Assembly (NCBI GenBank): GCA_019750095.1
Contig: JAIEOW010000072.1
Span: 1 to 64,000 of the forward strand
DNA: 64,000 bases
Direction of reading: 5' to 3'
Source of the DNA: Phycisphaerales bacterium
Lineage (GTDB): Bacteria > Planctomycetota > Phycisphaerae > Phycisphaerales > UBA1924
The notes beneath the pieces are model-generated. The model did not search any database, had not been told where the DNA came from, and was given only the letters and a program-made list of their open reading frames with translations. Below are positions 1-9,309 of this stretch, one piece after another. A program made the position numbers and the translations under genes. Within the stretch, counting starts at the first letter, position 1; every line of letters begins with the position of its first letter.

Positions 1-1026
1 GTACGGCGTGGTCATGATCAGCTCTTCGCGGGCCGAGTAGATCGTGGTCAGGATCGCCTGATGGATGGCCATGGGCGTCGGGCCCGGACCAGAGGGCACG
101 AGTTGCAGGATCGACTCGGCATCATCGCCGATCGTGAGCGTGGGGAGGAACGGATCGACGTGCAGGATGTCCTCGTCGCTGTCGAGTTGCCAATCGCGCA
201 GGAAGGTGACATCAAGGGCCTGTGCCGCGGGGCCTTCGACGCGGACGCTGGCGTCGATCCACTGGCCGGTCTTTCGCCACTTCTTGCTGCGGAACGAGAT
301 GTCGTGGATGTTCTGGCTGCCGCAGAACGCGACCTTGCCATCGAACACGGCGATCTTGCGGTGATTCCGCAGATCCAGGCGCTTGAAGGGCAAACGCCAG
401 AGCCGAACGGGAAGAGCTTCGACGACTTTCACGCCCGCGGCTCGCATGTCAGCGCAGAGTTTGCCACGCAGAAACCGTCGGCTACCGATGCCATCGACCA
501 GCACGCGGACGCTCACACCGCGCCTGGCGGCGACCATGAGCGCGGAACCGATCGCTCGACCGCCCGAGTCTTCGGTCCAGATGTAGAACAGCATGTGCAC
601 GTGATCGGTGGCCGCGTCGATGTCGGCCTTGAGCGCGGCGAGAAACTGCTCGTTGTCGCTCAGCAGAGAGAGGCGATTGCCGCGCAGCGGAGGCGTGCCG
701 CTGACCGCCGCTCCAAACTCGGCGATGTGACCGAAGGGAATCTCCCGCGGCTCGGCGGTGAGTCTCTGCGAAAGCCAGAGCCGGAGGGCTTCGGTCTCCA
801 GGTACTTGGTCAGCTTCTCGTGCCTTCGAGCCCGCCGCACTCCGAGTCGGCTCTCGCCGATGATGACGTAGAGCAGCAGCCCGAGGACGGGCACAAACAG
901 GATGATTGACAACCAGGCCAATGTGGTGCTGACCGGTCGCCGCCGCCAGACCAGATGCACAGCACCGGCAAGACGGAGCGTCCAGTCGAGAATGAGCAGC
1001 CAGAGTGGATAGAGCCCGATGGTCAT
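1..1026 (-). CDS. cls: Cardiolipin synthase (phospholipase D family), 3' end cut by window
   Basis: Makes cardiolipin by joining phosphatidyl groups at the membrane. The frame begins with ATG at 1026 and runs 342 codons to the window edge without a stop, so the C-terminus and second catalytic motif are missing. Two hydrophobic segments sit near the N-terminus (about residues 5-25 and 33-56), as in bacterial ClsA-type enzymes. The first HKD motif is intact: H222, K224, D229 in NHRKIAVFDG, followed by the family's GSQNI. The opposite strand carries a long open frame across the same bases, which is a GC-rich shadow. Next gene on this strand is the SDR, 55 bp upstream. Family assignment is firm; the choice among Cls paralogues is not. 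Confidence 0.9.
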   Translation of the reverse strand, partial: MTIGLYPLWLLILDWTLRLAGAVHLVWRRRPVSTTLAWLSIILFVPVLGLLLYVIIGESRLGVRRARRHEKLTKYLETEALRLWLSQRLTAEPREIPFGHIAEFGAAVSGTPPLRGNRLSLLSDNEQFLAALKADIDAATDHVHMLFYIWTEDSGGRAIGSALMVAARRGVSVRVLVDGIGSRRFLRGKLCADMRAAGVKVVEALPVRLWRLPFKRLDLRNHRKIAVFDGKVAFCGSQNIHDISFRSKKWRKTGQWIDASVRVEGPAAQALDVTFLRDWQLDSDEDILHVDPFLPTLTIGDDAESILQLVPSGPGPTPMAIHQAILTTIYSAREELIMTTPY

Positions 1027-1081
1027 CCCTTACCCGGGTATCGGCTGGATGGAGCTCGCATGGACAGGGACGAGGCGTAGG

Positions 1082-1945
1082 TCACGGATAATCCTGCCGC
1101 GTGGGTCGGATCAGGATGTCACTGACATGCACGTGCGACGGCTGCGCGAGCACGAATCCGACGGATCTGGCGACATCTTCTGGCTGCAACACCGGGCCGA
1201 TCTTCTCGACGACGCCCTGGAACCACTCGTCCTTGTAGCCTGCAACGCCCTGGAACTCGCTGACAACAAACCCGGGCTCGATGAGCGTGACGCGGATGCC
1301 CTTTGGCGCAAGTTCGCGTCGAACGCCCTCGGTCATGCCGTGCACGCCGAACTTGGTGCCGCCGTACATGCTGGAAAAAGGCGAAACGTGGCGCCCCACG
1401 ACCGATCCGATCACCACGATGTCACGCGGGTGCTGCCGCCAGGATCGCCCGACCTTTGCGTCCTCATCGGCCGACGCGACCATGCGGAGCGCGGCGGTGC
1501 GCATCAGCCGTGCGGCGCCGATGAGGTTCGTGCGGACCATCTCCTCCCACTGAGACTCATCGCTGGTGACGACACTTCCCGCGAGGCCGCGGCCAGCGTT
1601 GACGATGACGGCGTCAATGCCCACGGGCGTGTCCCCTGCCCCATGGCCTGTGCCAAAGGCCCGGGTCGCCACGTCAAAGCAGGCCTCGATGGTTGCGTGC
1701 TCGCTGGCATCCCCCGCCACCGGCACCACCCGCGCCGTCGCGGATTTCGGAAACCGTGCCAAGGCGAGTTCGTTCAGCTCTGACGCGACTTCACGCAGTT
1801 TCTCGGCTCGGCGGGCGTTGATGATCACCCGGTGCCCGACTCGAGCCAGTTCCTTGGCGATGGCCAGGCCGATGCCGGCGGTGGCGCCGGTGACGAGGGA
1901 GATGCGCGAAGATGCCGCTGGGTCCATGGATACACGGTATTCCAC
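1082..1945 (-). CDS. SDR-family NAD(P)-dependent oxidoreductase
   Basis: A short-chain dehydrogenase/reductase of 287 residues. The cofactor-binding TGATAGIG motif is at residues 19-26, the catalytic serine lies in VIGSVVG, and the YxxxK pair in MYGGTKFG. An arginine in NARRAEK after the second strand suggests a preference for NADP. The substrate cannot be read from sequence. It starts 1 bp after the stop of the upstream lipoprotein gene, so the two are probably one transcript. An alternative start is M7 (1927). The family is certain and the substrate unknown. Confidence 0.88.
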   Translation of the reverse strand: MEYRVSMDPAASSRISLVTGATAGIGLAIAKELARVGHRVIINARRAEKLREVASELNELALARFPKSATARVVPVAGDASEHATIEACFDVATRAFGTGHGAGDTPVGIDAVIVNAGRGLAGSVVTSDESQWEEMVRTNLIGAARLMRTAALRMVASADEDAKVGRSWRQHPRDIVVIGSVVGRHVSPFSSMYGGTKFGVHGMTEGVRRELAPKGIRVTLIEPGFVVSEFQGVAGYKDEWFQGVVEKIGPVLQPEDVARSVGFVLAQPSHVHVSDILIRPTRQDYP

Positions 1946-1946
1946 A

Positions 1947-2783
1947 TCAGTTCCGCGGGCGATTTTCCTGCTCGCGTCGGCGCTTCAACTCCTCGGCTTC
2001 GCGCTGGCGCTGCTCTTGCAGTCGGCGTTCATCCGATCCAGTCGCCCTCGGTGGCGCTGGCACAACGCGCGTGCTGCTACCGCCTCCAGTCTGGGCGGGT
2101 TCCGGCGGGAACAGACGGACGAACTCGGCTTCTTCCACACGCTCCTGCACCTTCGAGGAGATGTTCACGCGGAAATACCGCGGCGGAACCGCCGACAGCG
2201 GATCTTCCGACACGCCGTACACCCATCCATCGGGCGGAACGACCGGCAGATCGGCCTTCCAAAGCCCCGACGCCCCCACACTCGCGTCGATCGGCGGCGC
2301 ACCGGGGCCGACAAACAGCCGCACGCGATGGCCGCGCGGCGCGATGCCGCTGACCGTGGTCGCCGAGGTTGCGGCGACAAAGTTGGTGCGATAGTCCGCA
2401 CGCACCTGTGTCAAAAACACCTCCACCCTGCCGCCTGATCGACCTGCCCGCTGGGCCAGTGCTTCGAGCTCGATCTGCGTCTTCTCAAGCTCACGCACGC
2501 TGGGCAGCACCACCCGTGCTTCGTAGGTCTGCAGTTGGAGATTGCCGATGGTCCGCGTGCTTGTCGGACGGGCGTCCACAGTGCGGGTGGAACTTCGGTC
2601 CAGCACGGCCTTGACCGCCGCCCACTCATCGACCGTTGGCGATTTCCGCAGGTTCTCAAACCGGTACACCACATCCACGTTGCGTTTGACGGATCCTGAC
2701 GACTCGCAGCCGCCGCAAGCGATCGAACCGCCGGCCAGCGCCAGCATCGCACCAACCACCACAACGCGTCTACTCAGTTTCAT
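1947..2783 (-). CDS. Putative lipoprotein of unknown function
   Basis: 278 residues from ATG 2783, chosen because MKLSRR plus a hydrophobic stretch and SIAC (C23) makes a plausible lipoprotein signal; an in-frame ATG at 2801 would add six residues. The mature part has no domain I recognise. A middle region resembles a beta-rich adhesin-like segment and the C-terminus is charged and Arg/Glu/Gln-rich, probably helical. It lies immediately upstream of the SDR gene, with a divergent promoter region shared with nfo. Function unknown; export to the envelope is inferred from the signal only. Confidence 0.7.
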   Translation of the reverse strand: MKLSRRVVVVGAMLALAGGSIACGGCESSGSVKRNVDVVYRFENLRKSPTVDEWAAVKAVLDRSSTRTVDARPTSTRTIGNLQLQTYEARVVLPSVRELEKTQIELEALAQRAGRSGGRVEVFLTQVRADYRTNFVAATSATTVSGIAPRGHRVRLFVGPGAPPIDASVGASGLWKADLPVVPPDGWVYGVSEDPLSAVPPRYFRVNISSKVQERVEEAEFVRLFPPEPAQTGGGSSTRVVPAPPRATGSDERRLQEQRQREAEELKRRREQENRPRN

Positions 2784-2906
2784 GATCCCATAGCAGAGCA
2801 CACCCGGGCCCGAACTTCAACCCCAGGACCAGCATCCAGAGCTTGGGCCTCAGTTTGGCCATCGGCCCCTTCGCCCGTTGGCCGCTTCCTCCCCCTACGC
2901 TCGACC

Positions 2907-3977
2907 ATGTTCGGCAGCCACCTGTCCATCGCCGGGTCCATGTGCAACGCGCTGGACGAAGCCGAAAGTCTCGGGCTGGACACCGTGCAGGTGTTCACCA
3001 AGAACCAGCAGCAGTGGAAGGCCAAGCCGCTCGACGCGACCACGATCGATAGCTGGAGATCCCGGGTGGCCGAACTGGGGTTCAGCGGGCGCACCGTCTC
3101 TCACGCGTCGTACCTGATCAATCTCGCTTCGCCCGACGATGCGCTCTGGGCAAAGTCGATCGACCTGATGACCGACGAGATCGAACGCTGCGAGCAGCTC
3201 GGCATCCCGTTCCTCGTCCACCACCCCGGGGCATTCACGACCTCCACACGCGAAGCTGGACTCGCCCGCATCGCGCGCGCCTATCGCGAGCTGTTCACTC
3301 GCACGAAGGGCTATCGGGTCGTCAGTTGCCTGGAGAACACCGTCGGCAGCGGGTCGAACCTCGGCCGCGAGTTCACAGAGCTTGCCGCACTGCGTGACTT
3401 GATTCTGAATGACGCCGTTGAAGCCCAGCGGCTGGGCGTCTGCATCGACACCTGCCACGCCCACGCCGGCGGCTATGACCTGTCGACCTTCGCCGCCGCC
3501 AGTCAGGCGATCGACCGACTCGAAGCCGAGCTGGGGCTTCAATGGGTCCGCGTGCTGCATTTGAATGACTCCAAGGGTGCACTGGGCAGCCGTCTTGATC
3601 GCCACGAGCACATCGGCCGGGGGACCATCGGCGATGCCGGTTTCCAAGCCGTGCTCCGCCGGTCAGAGTTTGCAAACATCCCCAAGATCCTCGAGACGCC
3701 GAAGGAAGGGGAAGACGGTTCGGAACTCTGGGACACCGTCAACCTGCGGCGACTCAAGGCCCTTCAACAGGGGAGCTCCGTCGAGCCGATTTCCATCTCA
3801 ACGGCCAAGCCAGAACCCGCGAAAAGCAAGGGAAAAGGGTCGTTCCAGCGTTCACCAAGTCCCCGCGGCAAGTCTCGGACCGCCCCATCCGCAAAGCCGA
3901 TCCCGCGGTCCAGACCCGAGCGGGCATCCCAGAAGAACCCCAAATCCGGGCGTCGTGGCAAAGCGGAAAGAGCCTGA
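2907..3977 (+). CDS. nfo: Deoxyribonuclease IV (AP endonuclease) with basic C-terminal tail
   Basis: Endonuclease IV cuts DNA 5' to abasic sites in base excision repair and uses three zinc ions. The residues matching the zinc ligands of the E. coli enzyme are all present: H66, H106, E143, D181, H184, H218, D231, H233, E263. The core ends near residue 290, the normal family length (about 280). Residues 291-356 form an extra tail rich in Lys, Arg, Ser and Pro, predicted disordered. The start ATG 2907 opens directly into the conserved GSHLS strand. The gene is divergent from the lipoprotein gene. Confidence 0.95.
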   Translation: MFGSHLSIAGSMCNALDEAESLGLDTVQVFTKNQQQWKAKPLDATTIDSWRSRVAELGFSGRTVSHASYLINLASPDDALWAKSIDLMTDEIERCEQLGIPFLVHHPGAFTTSTREAGLARIARAYRELFTRTKGYRVVSCLENTVGSGSNLGREFTELAALRDLILNDAVEAQRLGVCIDTCHAHAGGYDLSTFAAASQAIDRLEAELGLQWVRVLHLNDSKGALGSRLDRHEHIGRGTIGDAGFQAVLRRSEFANIPKILETPKEGEDGSELWDTVNLRRLKALQQGSSVEPISISTAKPEPAKSKGKGSFQRSPSPRGKSRTAPSAKPIPRSRPERASQKNPKSGRRGKAERA

Positions 3978-4012
3978 ATCCGCTATTCTCCTGACCAGAT
4001 CAGGACGATCCC

Positions 4013-5113
4013 ATGCGCTTACGGACGAGAGCCGAGATGACCCTCAAGACCCACTCCAGCCCCCGACGCTCACTCATCTGCCGACACAGCACAGGCCGGG
4101 CTGCCCGTCTTTTCGTGGCGTCGATGCTCGCAGTGGCGGTGGCTTCGGCACCATCCGGATGTGGAAACAGCTCCAAAGGCGGAACAGGACGCGATCGCGC
4201 TTCGACCAGTGACTCGGCCAAAGCCGACGCGCGGGCCCGAGCACTGGTGGCGAGCGCCGAGCAGGCCATCCGCGACGGGGATGTGGATCGGGCTCTGGCC
4301 GAGTTTGAACGGGCTATCGAAGTCAATCCGAACTTCACCGCCGCCCATCTGGGCATGGCGGACATCTATCGCATGCGTCAGGACTACACCCGGGCCGAGG
4401 CGCGGTATGCGCAGGCCGCGCGTGTCGAGCCGCGGAACTTCGATGCTCAGTATTTCCATGGCCTGATGCTGCACTTGCTGGATCGACTTCCGGAGGCGAT
4501 TCAGGCGTATCTCCGCGCCTTGGCGGTGAAGCCGAACGACTTCAAAGCCAATCTGAACGTTGCCACGGCGTATTACCAGCTTGACGAGAATGCCCAATCT
4601 CTTCCATATGCCCGGCGAGCCGTCGAACTGAACCCTGAAGATGGCCCGGCCCGGTTCAATCTTGGCGCGGTGTATGCCGCGCTTGATCGCCATTCCGATG
4701 CGGTGCGGGAGTATCAGCAGGCCGCCGAGTTGATGAAGCTCACGCCGGCGTTGCTGCTGAATCTGGCCGACAGCTTGGGCAAGCTGCAGCGATTCGAGGA
4801 AATGGCCAATGCCCTGACGCAGGCCGTGAAAGACGAACCGAGCGCCGTCGCGCTGGAACGACTCGGATTTGCCCGATTCAAGATGGGCCGATTTGCGGAG
4901 GCGAAGCAGTCGTTTGATCAGGCGGTGAAGATCGATCCGACGCACTATCCGGCCCTGAACGGCCTGGGCGTCTGCTCGCTCAACGAGTGGGTCAACTCCA
5001 AGCGATCGGACCAGAAAGCCAAGGAAGCGGGCCTTGCCGCTCTGCGCCGATCACTCCAGATCAATCAGGATCAGCCGCAGGTACTGGAACTGGTCACACG
5101 CTACGGGCGGTAA
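4013..5113 (+). CDS. TPR-repeat lipoprotein or secreted protein
   Basis: 366 residues with a basic N-terminus, a hydrophobic segment (about residues 33-47) and a cysteine in PSGCGN, suggesting export and perhaps lipidation. From about residue 75 onward there are some eight tetratricopeptide-like units with the usual A/G/Y/P spacing, for example FTAAHLGMADIYRM and FKANLNVATAYYQL. TPR proteins are scaffolds, and no enzymatic motif is seen. It follows nfo by 35 bp and precedes queF by 42 bp. Partners unknown. Confidence 0.8.
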   Translation: MRLRTRAEMTLKTHSSPRRSLICRHSTGRAARLFVASMLAVAVASAPSGCGNSSKGGTGRDRASTSDSAKADARARALVASAEQAIRDGDVDRALAEFERAIEVNPNFTAAHLGMADIYRMRQDYTRAEARYAQAARVEPRNFDAQYFHGLMLHLLDRLPEAIQAYLRALAVKPNDFKANLNVATAYYQLDENAQSLPYARRAVELNPEDGPARFNLGAVYAALDRHSDAVREYQQAAELMKLTPALLLNLADSLGKLQRFEEMANALTQAVKDEPSAVALERLGFARFKMGRFAEAKQSFDQAVKIDPTHYPALNGLGVCSLNEWVNSKRSDQKAKEAGLAALRRSLQINQDQPQVLELVTRYGR

Positions 5114-5155
5114 TCGCGCGAGAAGACCGGGGCCATGTGGGCATACGCTCGCCCC

Positions 5156-5548
5156 ATGCCCGACCCAAGTCTGCTGGAGGCGTTCGCCACCCCATCGCGC
5201 GAACCGTTTGTGATCGAACACGTTTCGGAAGAGTTCACCTCTGTCTGCCCCAAAACCGGCCACCCGGATTTCGGGAACGTGACCCTTCGGTATCAGCCGG
5301 CGGCCGCGGGCACGCCGGCCGGAGCGCACGGGTGCGTTGAGCTCAAGTCTCTGAAGCTGTACTACCAGAGCTTCCGGAACGAGGGCATCTTCTACGAAGC
5401 CGTGACCAATCGCATCCGCGATGATTTGGTGGCCCTCCTGAAACCAGCATGGCTTCAGATCATCACCGACTGGCGTGGCCGGGGCGGGATCCGATCGGTC
5501 ATCCGCGCCGATTCCGGTCCGGTGCCGCCCGAGTATCGCGGGCGATAG
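5156..5548 (+). CDS. queF: NADPH-dependent 7-cyano-7-deazaguanine reductase
   Basis: Reduces preQ0 to preQ1 in queuosine biosynthesis. At 130 residues from ATG 5156 it is a short, single-domain (type I) QueF. The catalytic cysteine is C31 in SVCPKTGHPDFG with the partner Asp D38, and the NADPH-binding QueF motif appears as ELKSLKLYYQSFR. An upstream in-frame ATG (5135) would add seven unaligned residues and is less likely. It converges with dtd, the stops lying 4 bp apart. Confidence 0.95.
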   Translation: MPDPSLLEAFATPSREPFVIEHVSEEFTSVCPKTGHPDFGNVTLRYQPAAAGTPAGAHGCVELKSLKLYYQSFRNEGIFYEAVTNRIRDDLVALLKPAWLQIITDWRGRGGIRSVIRADSGPVPPEYRGR

Positions 5549-5552
5549 CGAA

Positions 5553-6005
5553 TCATCGCACTTTGGCTGAGTCCAGCACGATCGTCACCGGTCCGTCATT
5601 GACGATCTCCACATCCATGTGGGTACGAAACACGCCCGCCGATGTCCGAGCGCACGCTCCGCGAACGCGTTCGACGATCCCGGCAAAGACCGGCTCGGCG
5701 AGTTCGGGCCGCATCGCCAGATCGAACGAGGGCCGTCGGCCACGCGACGCGTCTCCCGCCAGTGTGAAGTTGGGCACAAGCAGAATCGACCCGCCGACAT
5801 CCAGCACGGACCGGTTCATCTTGCCCTGCTCATCGGGAAACACCCGCAGATTCGGGAGCTTTTCCACAACGCAGTCGGCGTCCGCCGGGGTGTCGTCTGC
5901 GAGAATGCCCAACAGCACCAGCAGTCCTGGACCATCAAATCCGCCGCGTTGCTGGCCATCGACCCGGACACTCGCACGTGAGCAACGTTGAATGATCGCA
6001 ATCAT
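5553..6005 (-). CDS. dtd: D-aminoacyl-tRNA deacylase
   Basis: Hydrolyses D-amino acids (and glycine from tRNA-Ala) off mischarged tRNA. The 150-residue length is standard. Family signatures are the N-terminal IAIIQRCSRASVRVDG, NFTLAGD (the usual SQFTL, here with Asn for Ser-Gln), and the C-terminal NDGPVTIVLDS, a form of the NGPVT cross-subunit motif with an extra Asp. The start region is divergent from the FAD protein gene at 6036. Identification is firm. Confidence 0.95.
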   Translation of the reverse strand: MIAIIQRCSRASVRVDGQQRGGFDGPGLLVLLGILADDTPADADCVVEKLPNLRVFPDEQGKMNRSVLDVGGSILLVPNFTLAGDASRGRRPSFDLAMRPELAEPVFAGIVERVRGACARTSAGVFRTHMDVEIVNDGPVTIVLDSAKVR

Positions 6006-6035
6006 GATCCGAGATTATTCGCATACCATCGCGCG

Positions 6036-7361
6036 ATGAATGCTCCCCTGGTCATCATTGGTGGCGGGCTCTCCGGGCTCGCGTGTGCGCGGATGCTTTC
6101 TGCCGCGGGACGTGAGTCGCTGGTCATCGAGGCCTCCGACGACGTCGGGGGGCGCGCCCGCACGGATGTCGTCCAGACCGCCGACGGTCGCTATTTGCTG
6201 GATTGCGGGTTTCAGGTCCTGCTCACCGCCTATCCGGAGGCACGCCATATGCTGGATCTGGACGCGCTCAAGCTCAGACCGTTTTATTCCGGAGCCGACG
6301 TCTGGTGCGAGGGTGCGATGCATCGCATCGCCAACCCGTTTCGGCATCCGCTGGAAGCGGTGAAGAGCTTTCAGTCGCCGGTCACGACCCTCACTGACAA
6401 GGCGGTGCTGGGCAAGATGTACGCATCGAGCACGCTGACCACGCTCGACGGATTGCGTGCTCGCCCGGAAACGACCACTCTTGAGCGACTGCGCTCCGAA
6501 GGGCTTTCCGATCGCGCCATCGATCGTTTCTTCAGGCCATTCTTCGGCGGGGTGTTCTTCGATCGCGAACTCGCCACCAGCAGTCGCATGTTCGACTTTG
6601 TCTTCAAGATGTTCGCCTCCGGCGAAGCAGCGGTGCCCGCTGGCGGAATGGGCCAGATCGCCAGGCAGATCGCCGACGGACTGCCCGCACACGTTGTCCA
6701 GCTCTCCACACGGGCCGTCGCGCTGCGGCACGTGCAAAGCGGCATCGACATCGAGACCGTAAGCACCTCCGGCACGCCTCGAACCATCCACGCCGATGCG
6801 TGCGTCATCGCCACCGAAGGCGACTCGGCGCGATCGCTCATGGCCCCGGAAGCAGCGCCGATCAACGTGCGATGGGTCGGCACCACCACGCTTTGGTATG
6901 CACTCGCCGGTCCGCCGCCGACCGACGCTCCGATCCTCATGCTCAATGGCGAATCGACCGAGCAAGCGTCATCCCCCAAGGGCTCTGGCCCTGTGAACCA
7001 CCTCGCCATCGTGAGCAACGCCGCTCCAAGCTACGCGCCTTCAGGCCGCGCCCTGGTGGCGGCCAACATCGTGGGCGTGCCCACCGTCTCTGACGACGAG
7101 CTTGATCGCCGCGTGCGCGCTCAACTCACCCACTGGTTTGCCGCCGACACTTCCTCGTGGGAACGGTTGCGTGTCCAGCGCATCCCCCGCGCGCTCCCCG
7201 ATGTGCGTGTTGCCGGTCAAGGCAGCCGCGTGATCCCAAGCAGCGATCCAACGCCCAAGCTTTCGGATCGCCTCTTCATCTGCGGCGACCATCGCTCGTC
7301 CGGCTCCATCGACGCCGCCATCCGTTCAGGCCGTCTCGTTGCTGAAGCTCTGCTCGGCTGA
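6036..7361 (+). CDS. FAD-dependent amine oxidase-like oxidoreductase
   Basis: 441 residues from ATG 6036 (GCGCGATG), which puts the dinucleotide-binding IIGGGLSG at residues 7-14, followed by VIEASDDVGGRARTD. The C-terminus has the FAD-closing motif ICGDHRSSGSIDAAIRSGRLVAEAL. The fold is that of the protoporphyrinogen oxidase, carotenoid isomerase and monoamine oxidase group. A carotenoid role is possible because the carotenoid cluster begins about 2 kb away, but the M50 protease and pseudopilin genes lie between. Substrate unknown. It converges with the M50 gene. Confidence 0.85.
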   Translation: MNAPLVIIGGGLSGLACARMLSAAGRESLVIEASDDVGGRARTDVVQTADGRYLLDCGFQVLLTAYPEARHMLDLDALKLRPFYSGADVWCEGAMHRIANPFRHPLEAVKSFQSPVTTLTDKAVLGKMYASSTLTTLDGLRARPETTTLERLRSEGLSDRAIDRFFRPFFGGVFFDRELATSSRMFDFVFKMFASGEAAVPAGGMGQIARQIADGLPAHVVQLSTRAVALRHVQSGIDIETVSTSGTPRTIHADACVIATEGDSARSLMAPEAAPINVRWVGTTTLWYALAGPPPTDAPILMLNGESTEQASSPKGSGPVNHLAIVSNAAPSYAPSGRALVAANIVGVPTVSDDELDRRVRAQLTHWFAADTSSWERLRVQRIPRALPDVRVAGQGSRVIPSSDPTPKLSDRLFICGDHRSSGSIDAAIRSGRLVAEALLG

Positions 7362-7372
7362 AGCAGTCGCGC

Positions 7373-8455
7373 TTAGCCCTGCTCCGGTGAGCTTGCTGCC
7401 CGCTGGATCGCCTGAAACGTCACCAGCCCCACCATCTGCTGGCCTCGCATCACGGGCAGTGCGGCGAGCTGCGACTCCTGCATTCGATCGACCGCCTCTG
7501 AGCCTGTCGAGTCCTCGAGTACGATCGGGAGCCGGGTTCGAACCACACCGCGCACCGGCATCTGCACGTCGCCACGATCCACGGCGGCCTGAAGCTCCCG
7601 CGGCCCGACCACACCCATCAGCGCGCCCGCCTCGACGATGGGGATCACCGGCTGCGAACCGGTGCGTATGGCCTCGATCGCCGCACCGACGGGGTCCTCG
7701 GGCAGAAGCACGCCATACGAAGTCGACATCACGTCACGTACAACGACGCGCTCAAACGCGACGCGTGCCCGCACGCCGCGAAGCTCTGCCTGAGCGCCCA
7801 GGAACACGAAAACACCCACGACGGCGAGCATGGGCGTCCCGATCGGCGAGAAGGCCGCTGCGATGAACAGCACCGCGAGCCCCTGGCCCACACGCGCGGC
7901 GACCAGCGTGCCGGTCGAAAGCCCGAACACCGCCGCGAGAATCGATCGCAATACACGACCACCATCCATCGGAAACGCGGGGATCATGTTGAAGATGACG
8001 AGCGTGATGTTCGCAAGCAGGAGCTTCTCGAAAAACCCTGAGCGAAAGGTCATGCCCGTCAGCGACTGAGCGCCATAGAGCCCAACAAGAACACCCACCA
8101 GCACTCCGGCGATCACCACGTTCACCGCCGGTCCCGCGACGGCGATCACAAACTCCTCGATCGCCCGATACCTCTTGATCTCCAGTCGAGCAAGCCCGCC
8201 GAAGGGCAGAATCGTAATGTCCCGCGTTCTGATGCCAAAGTACCGAGCGGCGAGCGCGTGCCCATACTCGTGCAGCGTCACGCACGCAAAGACCGACACC
8301 ACAAAGCCAACCAGCTCGATCGCATCCCGGATCGACGCGCCTCCGGATCGAAACCCGCCCGCCGACCAGAACACAAAGACGAGCAGCAACGCGAACGTCC
8401 AGTGGATGTACAACGCAATGCCGAAAAACTTCCCGAGTCGCAGCGTCCAGTTCAT
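7373..8455 (-). CDS. Site-2 protease family (M50) metalloprotease with CBS domains
   Basis: An integral membrane zinc metalloprotease of 360 residues. HEYGH gives the HExxH zinc motif (H62, E63, H66), and the third ligand D164 lies in [10 protein letters not shown]. About five or six membrane segments are followed by two cytoplasmic CBS domains (about residues 235-355), as in the bacterial RIP group that includes SpoIVFB-like and Rip3-like proteins. CBS domains usually bind adenine nucleotides. ATG 8455 is chosen because it begins the typical amphipathic [13 protein letters not shown]. The target of the protease is unknown. Confidence 0.92.
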   Translation of the reverse strand: MNWTLRLGKFFGIALYIHWTFALLLVFVFWSAGGFRSGGASIRDAIELVGFVVSVFACVTLHEYGHALAARYFGIRTRDITILPFGGLARLEIKRYRAIEEFVIAVAGPAVNVVIAGVLVGVLVGLYGAQSLTGMTFRSGFFEKLLLANITLVIFNMIPAFPMDGGRVLRSILAAVFGLSTGTLVAARVGQGLAVLFIAAAFSPIGTPMLAVVGVFVFLGAQAELRGVRARVAFERVVVRDVMSTSYGVLLPEDPVGAAIEAIRTGSQPVIPIVEAGALMGVVGPRELQAAVDRGDVQMPVRGVVRTRLPIVLEDSTGSEAVDRMQESQLAALPVMRGQQMVGLVTFQAIQRAASSPEQG

Positions 8456-8512
8456 GTGCGCACAACGGTAGCCCAGGCGACAATCGACCCGAGTATCATC
8501 CACTCACACTTC

Positions 8513-9286
8513 ATGCGTGTTCCGTTCCACAGATTCCGCGACCACGATCCGGCCGGCGTGCCCCACCACTCCGCCTGTGCGCCGGGGTTCACGCTGATCG
8601 AGTTACTCGTCGTCATTGCGGTGATTGCCGTGCTCATCGGGGTGCTGCTCCCCGCGCTCGCCTCGGCACGCCGCGCCGGTCGATCGAGTGTCTGCCTCTC
8701 CAATCTCCGTCAGATCGCCATCATCTGCCGCCAGTACGCCGATGATCACAAGGGGCGCGGCCCGGCGATCGGCCAGCCCTATGGGGCACTGCCCAACTGG
8801 GCACTTCTCGTCCAGTCCGCTTCAGGACGCGCAGGCACTTCGTCGGGCGAGCTCTACGCCCCCGCCTCCGTCCTCGCGTGCCCCGAAGCATCTGCCCACT
8901 ACGGCATGCCCATGCAGCGCACCTATGCCATGAACGCCACCGGACATGCGGGCGTCATCGGCCCCGGCACGCGATCAGATCCGGATAACTATGACACTCT
9001 CCCCGGTGCCGACACCCCAGCACCGGCCATTCGGTTTGATTCCATCACGCGTCCCAGCGACGCGCTGCTGCTGGTCGACTCCGCCGTCGATCAGTCTCAG
9101 GCACTCGCCCCCGGCTCGCCACCCCCAACGCGCACCGCAAGTGTGATTGACTTTCGAGATCCCTCGCACGTCCAGAACCGGCTCGGCCGATTCCACCCGC
9201 GTCAGAGCTTTCAGTGGGTCAACTTTGACGGCTCCGCACGCCGAGCCACCAAGATCGACGATCACTGGCTCGAGCCACTGCCCTGA
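8513..9286 (+). CDS. Type II secretion / type IV pilin-like pseudopilin
   Basis: 257 residues with a class III signal: a 24-residue polar leader, then G25-F26-T27-L28-I29-E30 and a hydrophobic stem [19 protein letters not shown], the site cut and N-methylated by prepilin peptidase. The remainder has the C-terminal [20 protein letters not shown] pattern typical of the large planctomycete set of stand-alone pseudopilins. ATG 8513 is chosen since longer frames add only compositionally odd sequence. No secretion ATPase or inner-membrane platform gene is in the window. Its binding or surface role is unknown. Confidence 0.9.
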   Translation: MRVPFHRFRDHDPAGVPHHSACAPGFTLIELLVVIAVIAVLIGVLLPALASARRAGRSSVCLSNLRQIAIICRQYADDHKGRGPAIGQPYGALPNWALLVQSASGRAGTSSGELYAPASVLACPEASAHYGMPMQRTYAMNATGHAGVIGPGTRSDPDNYDTLPGADTPAPAIRFDSITRPSDALLLVDSAVDQSQALAPGSPPPTRTASVIDFRDPSHVQNRLGRFHPRQSFQWVNFDGSARRATKIDDHWLEPLP

Positions 9287-9309
9287 GCCCGTTCTCACGC
9301 CGACGCTCC

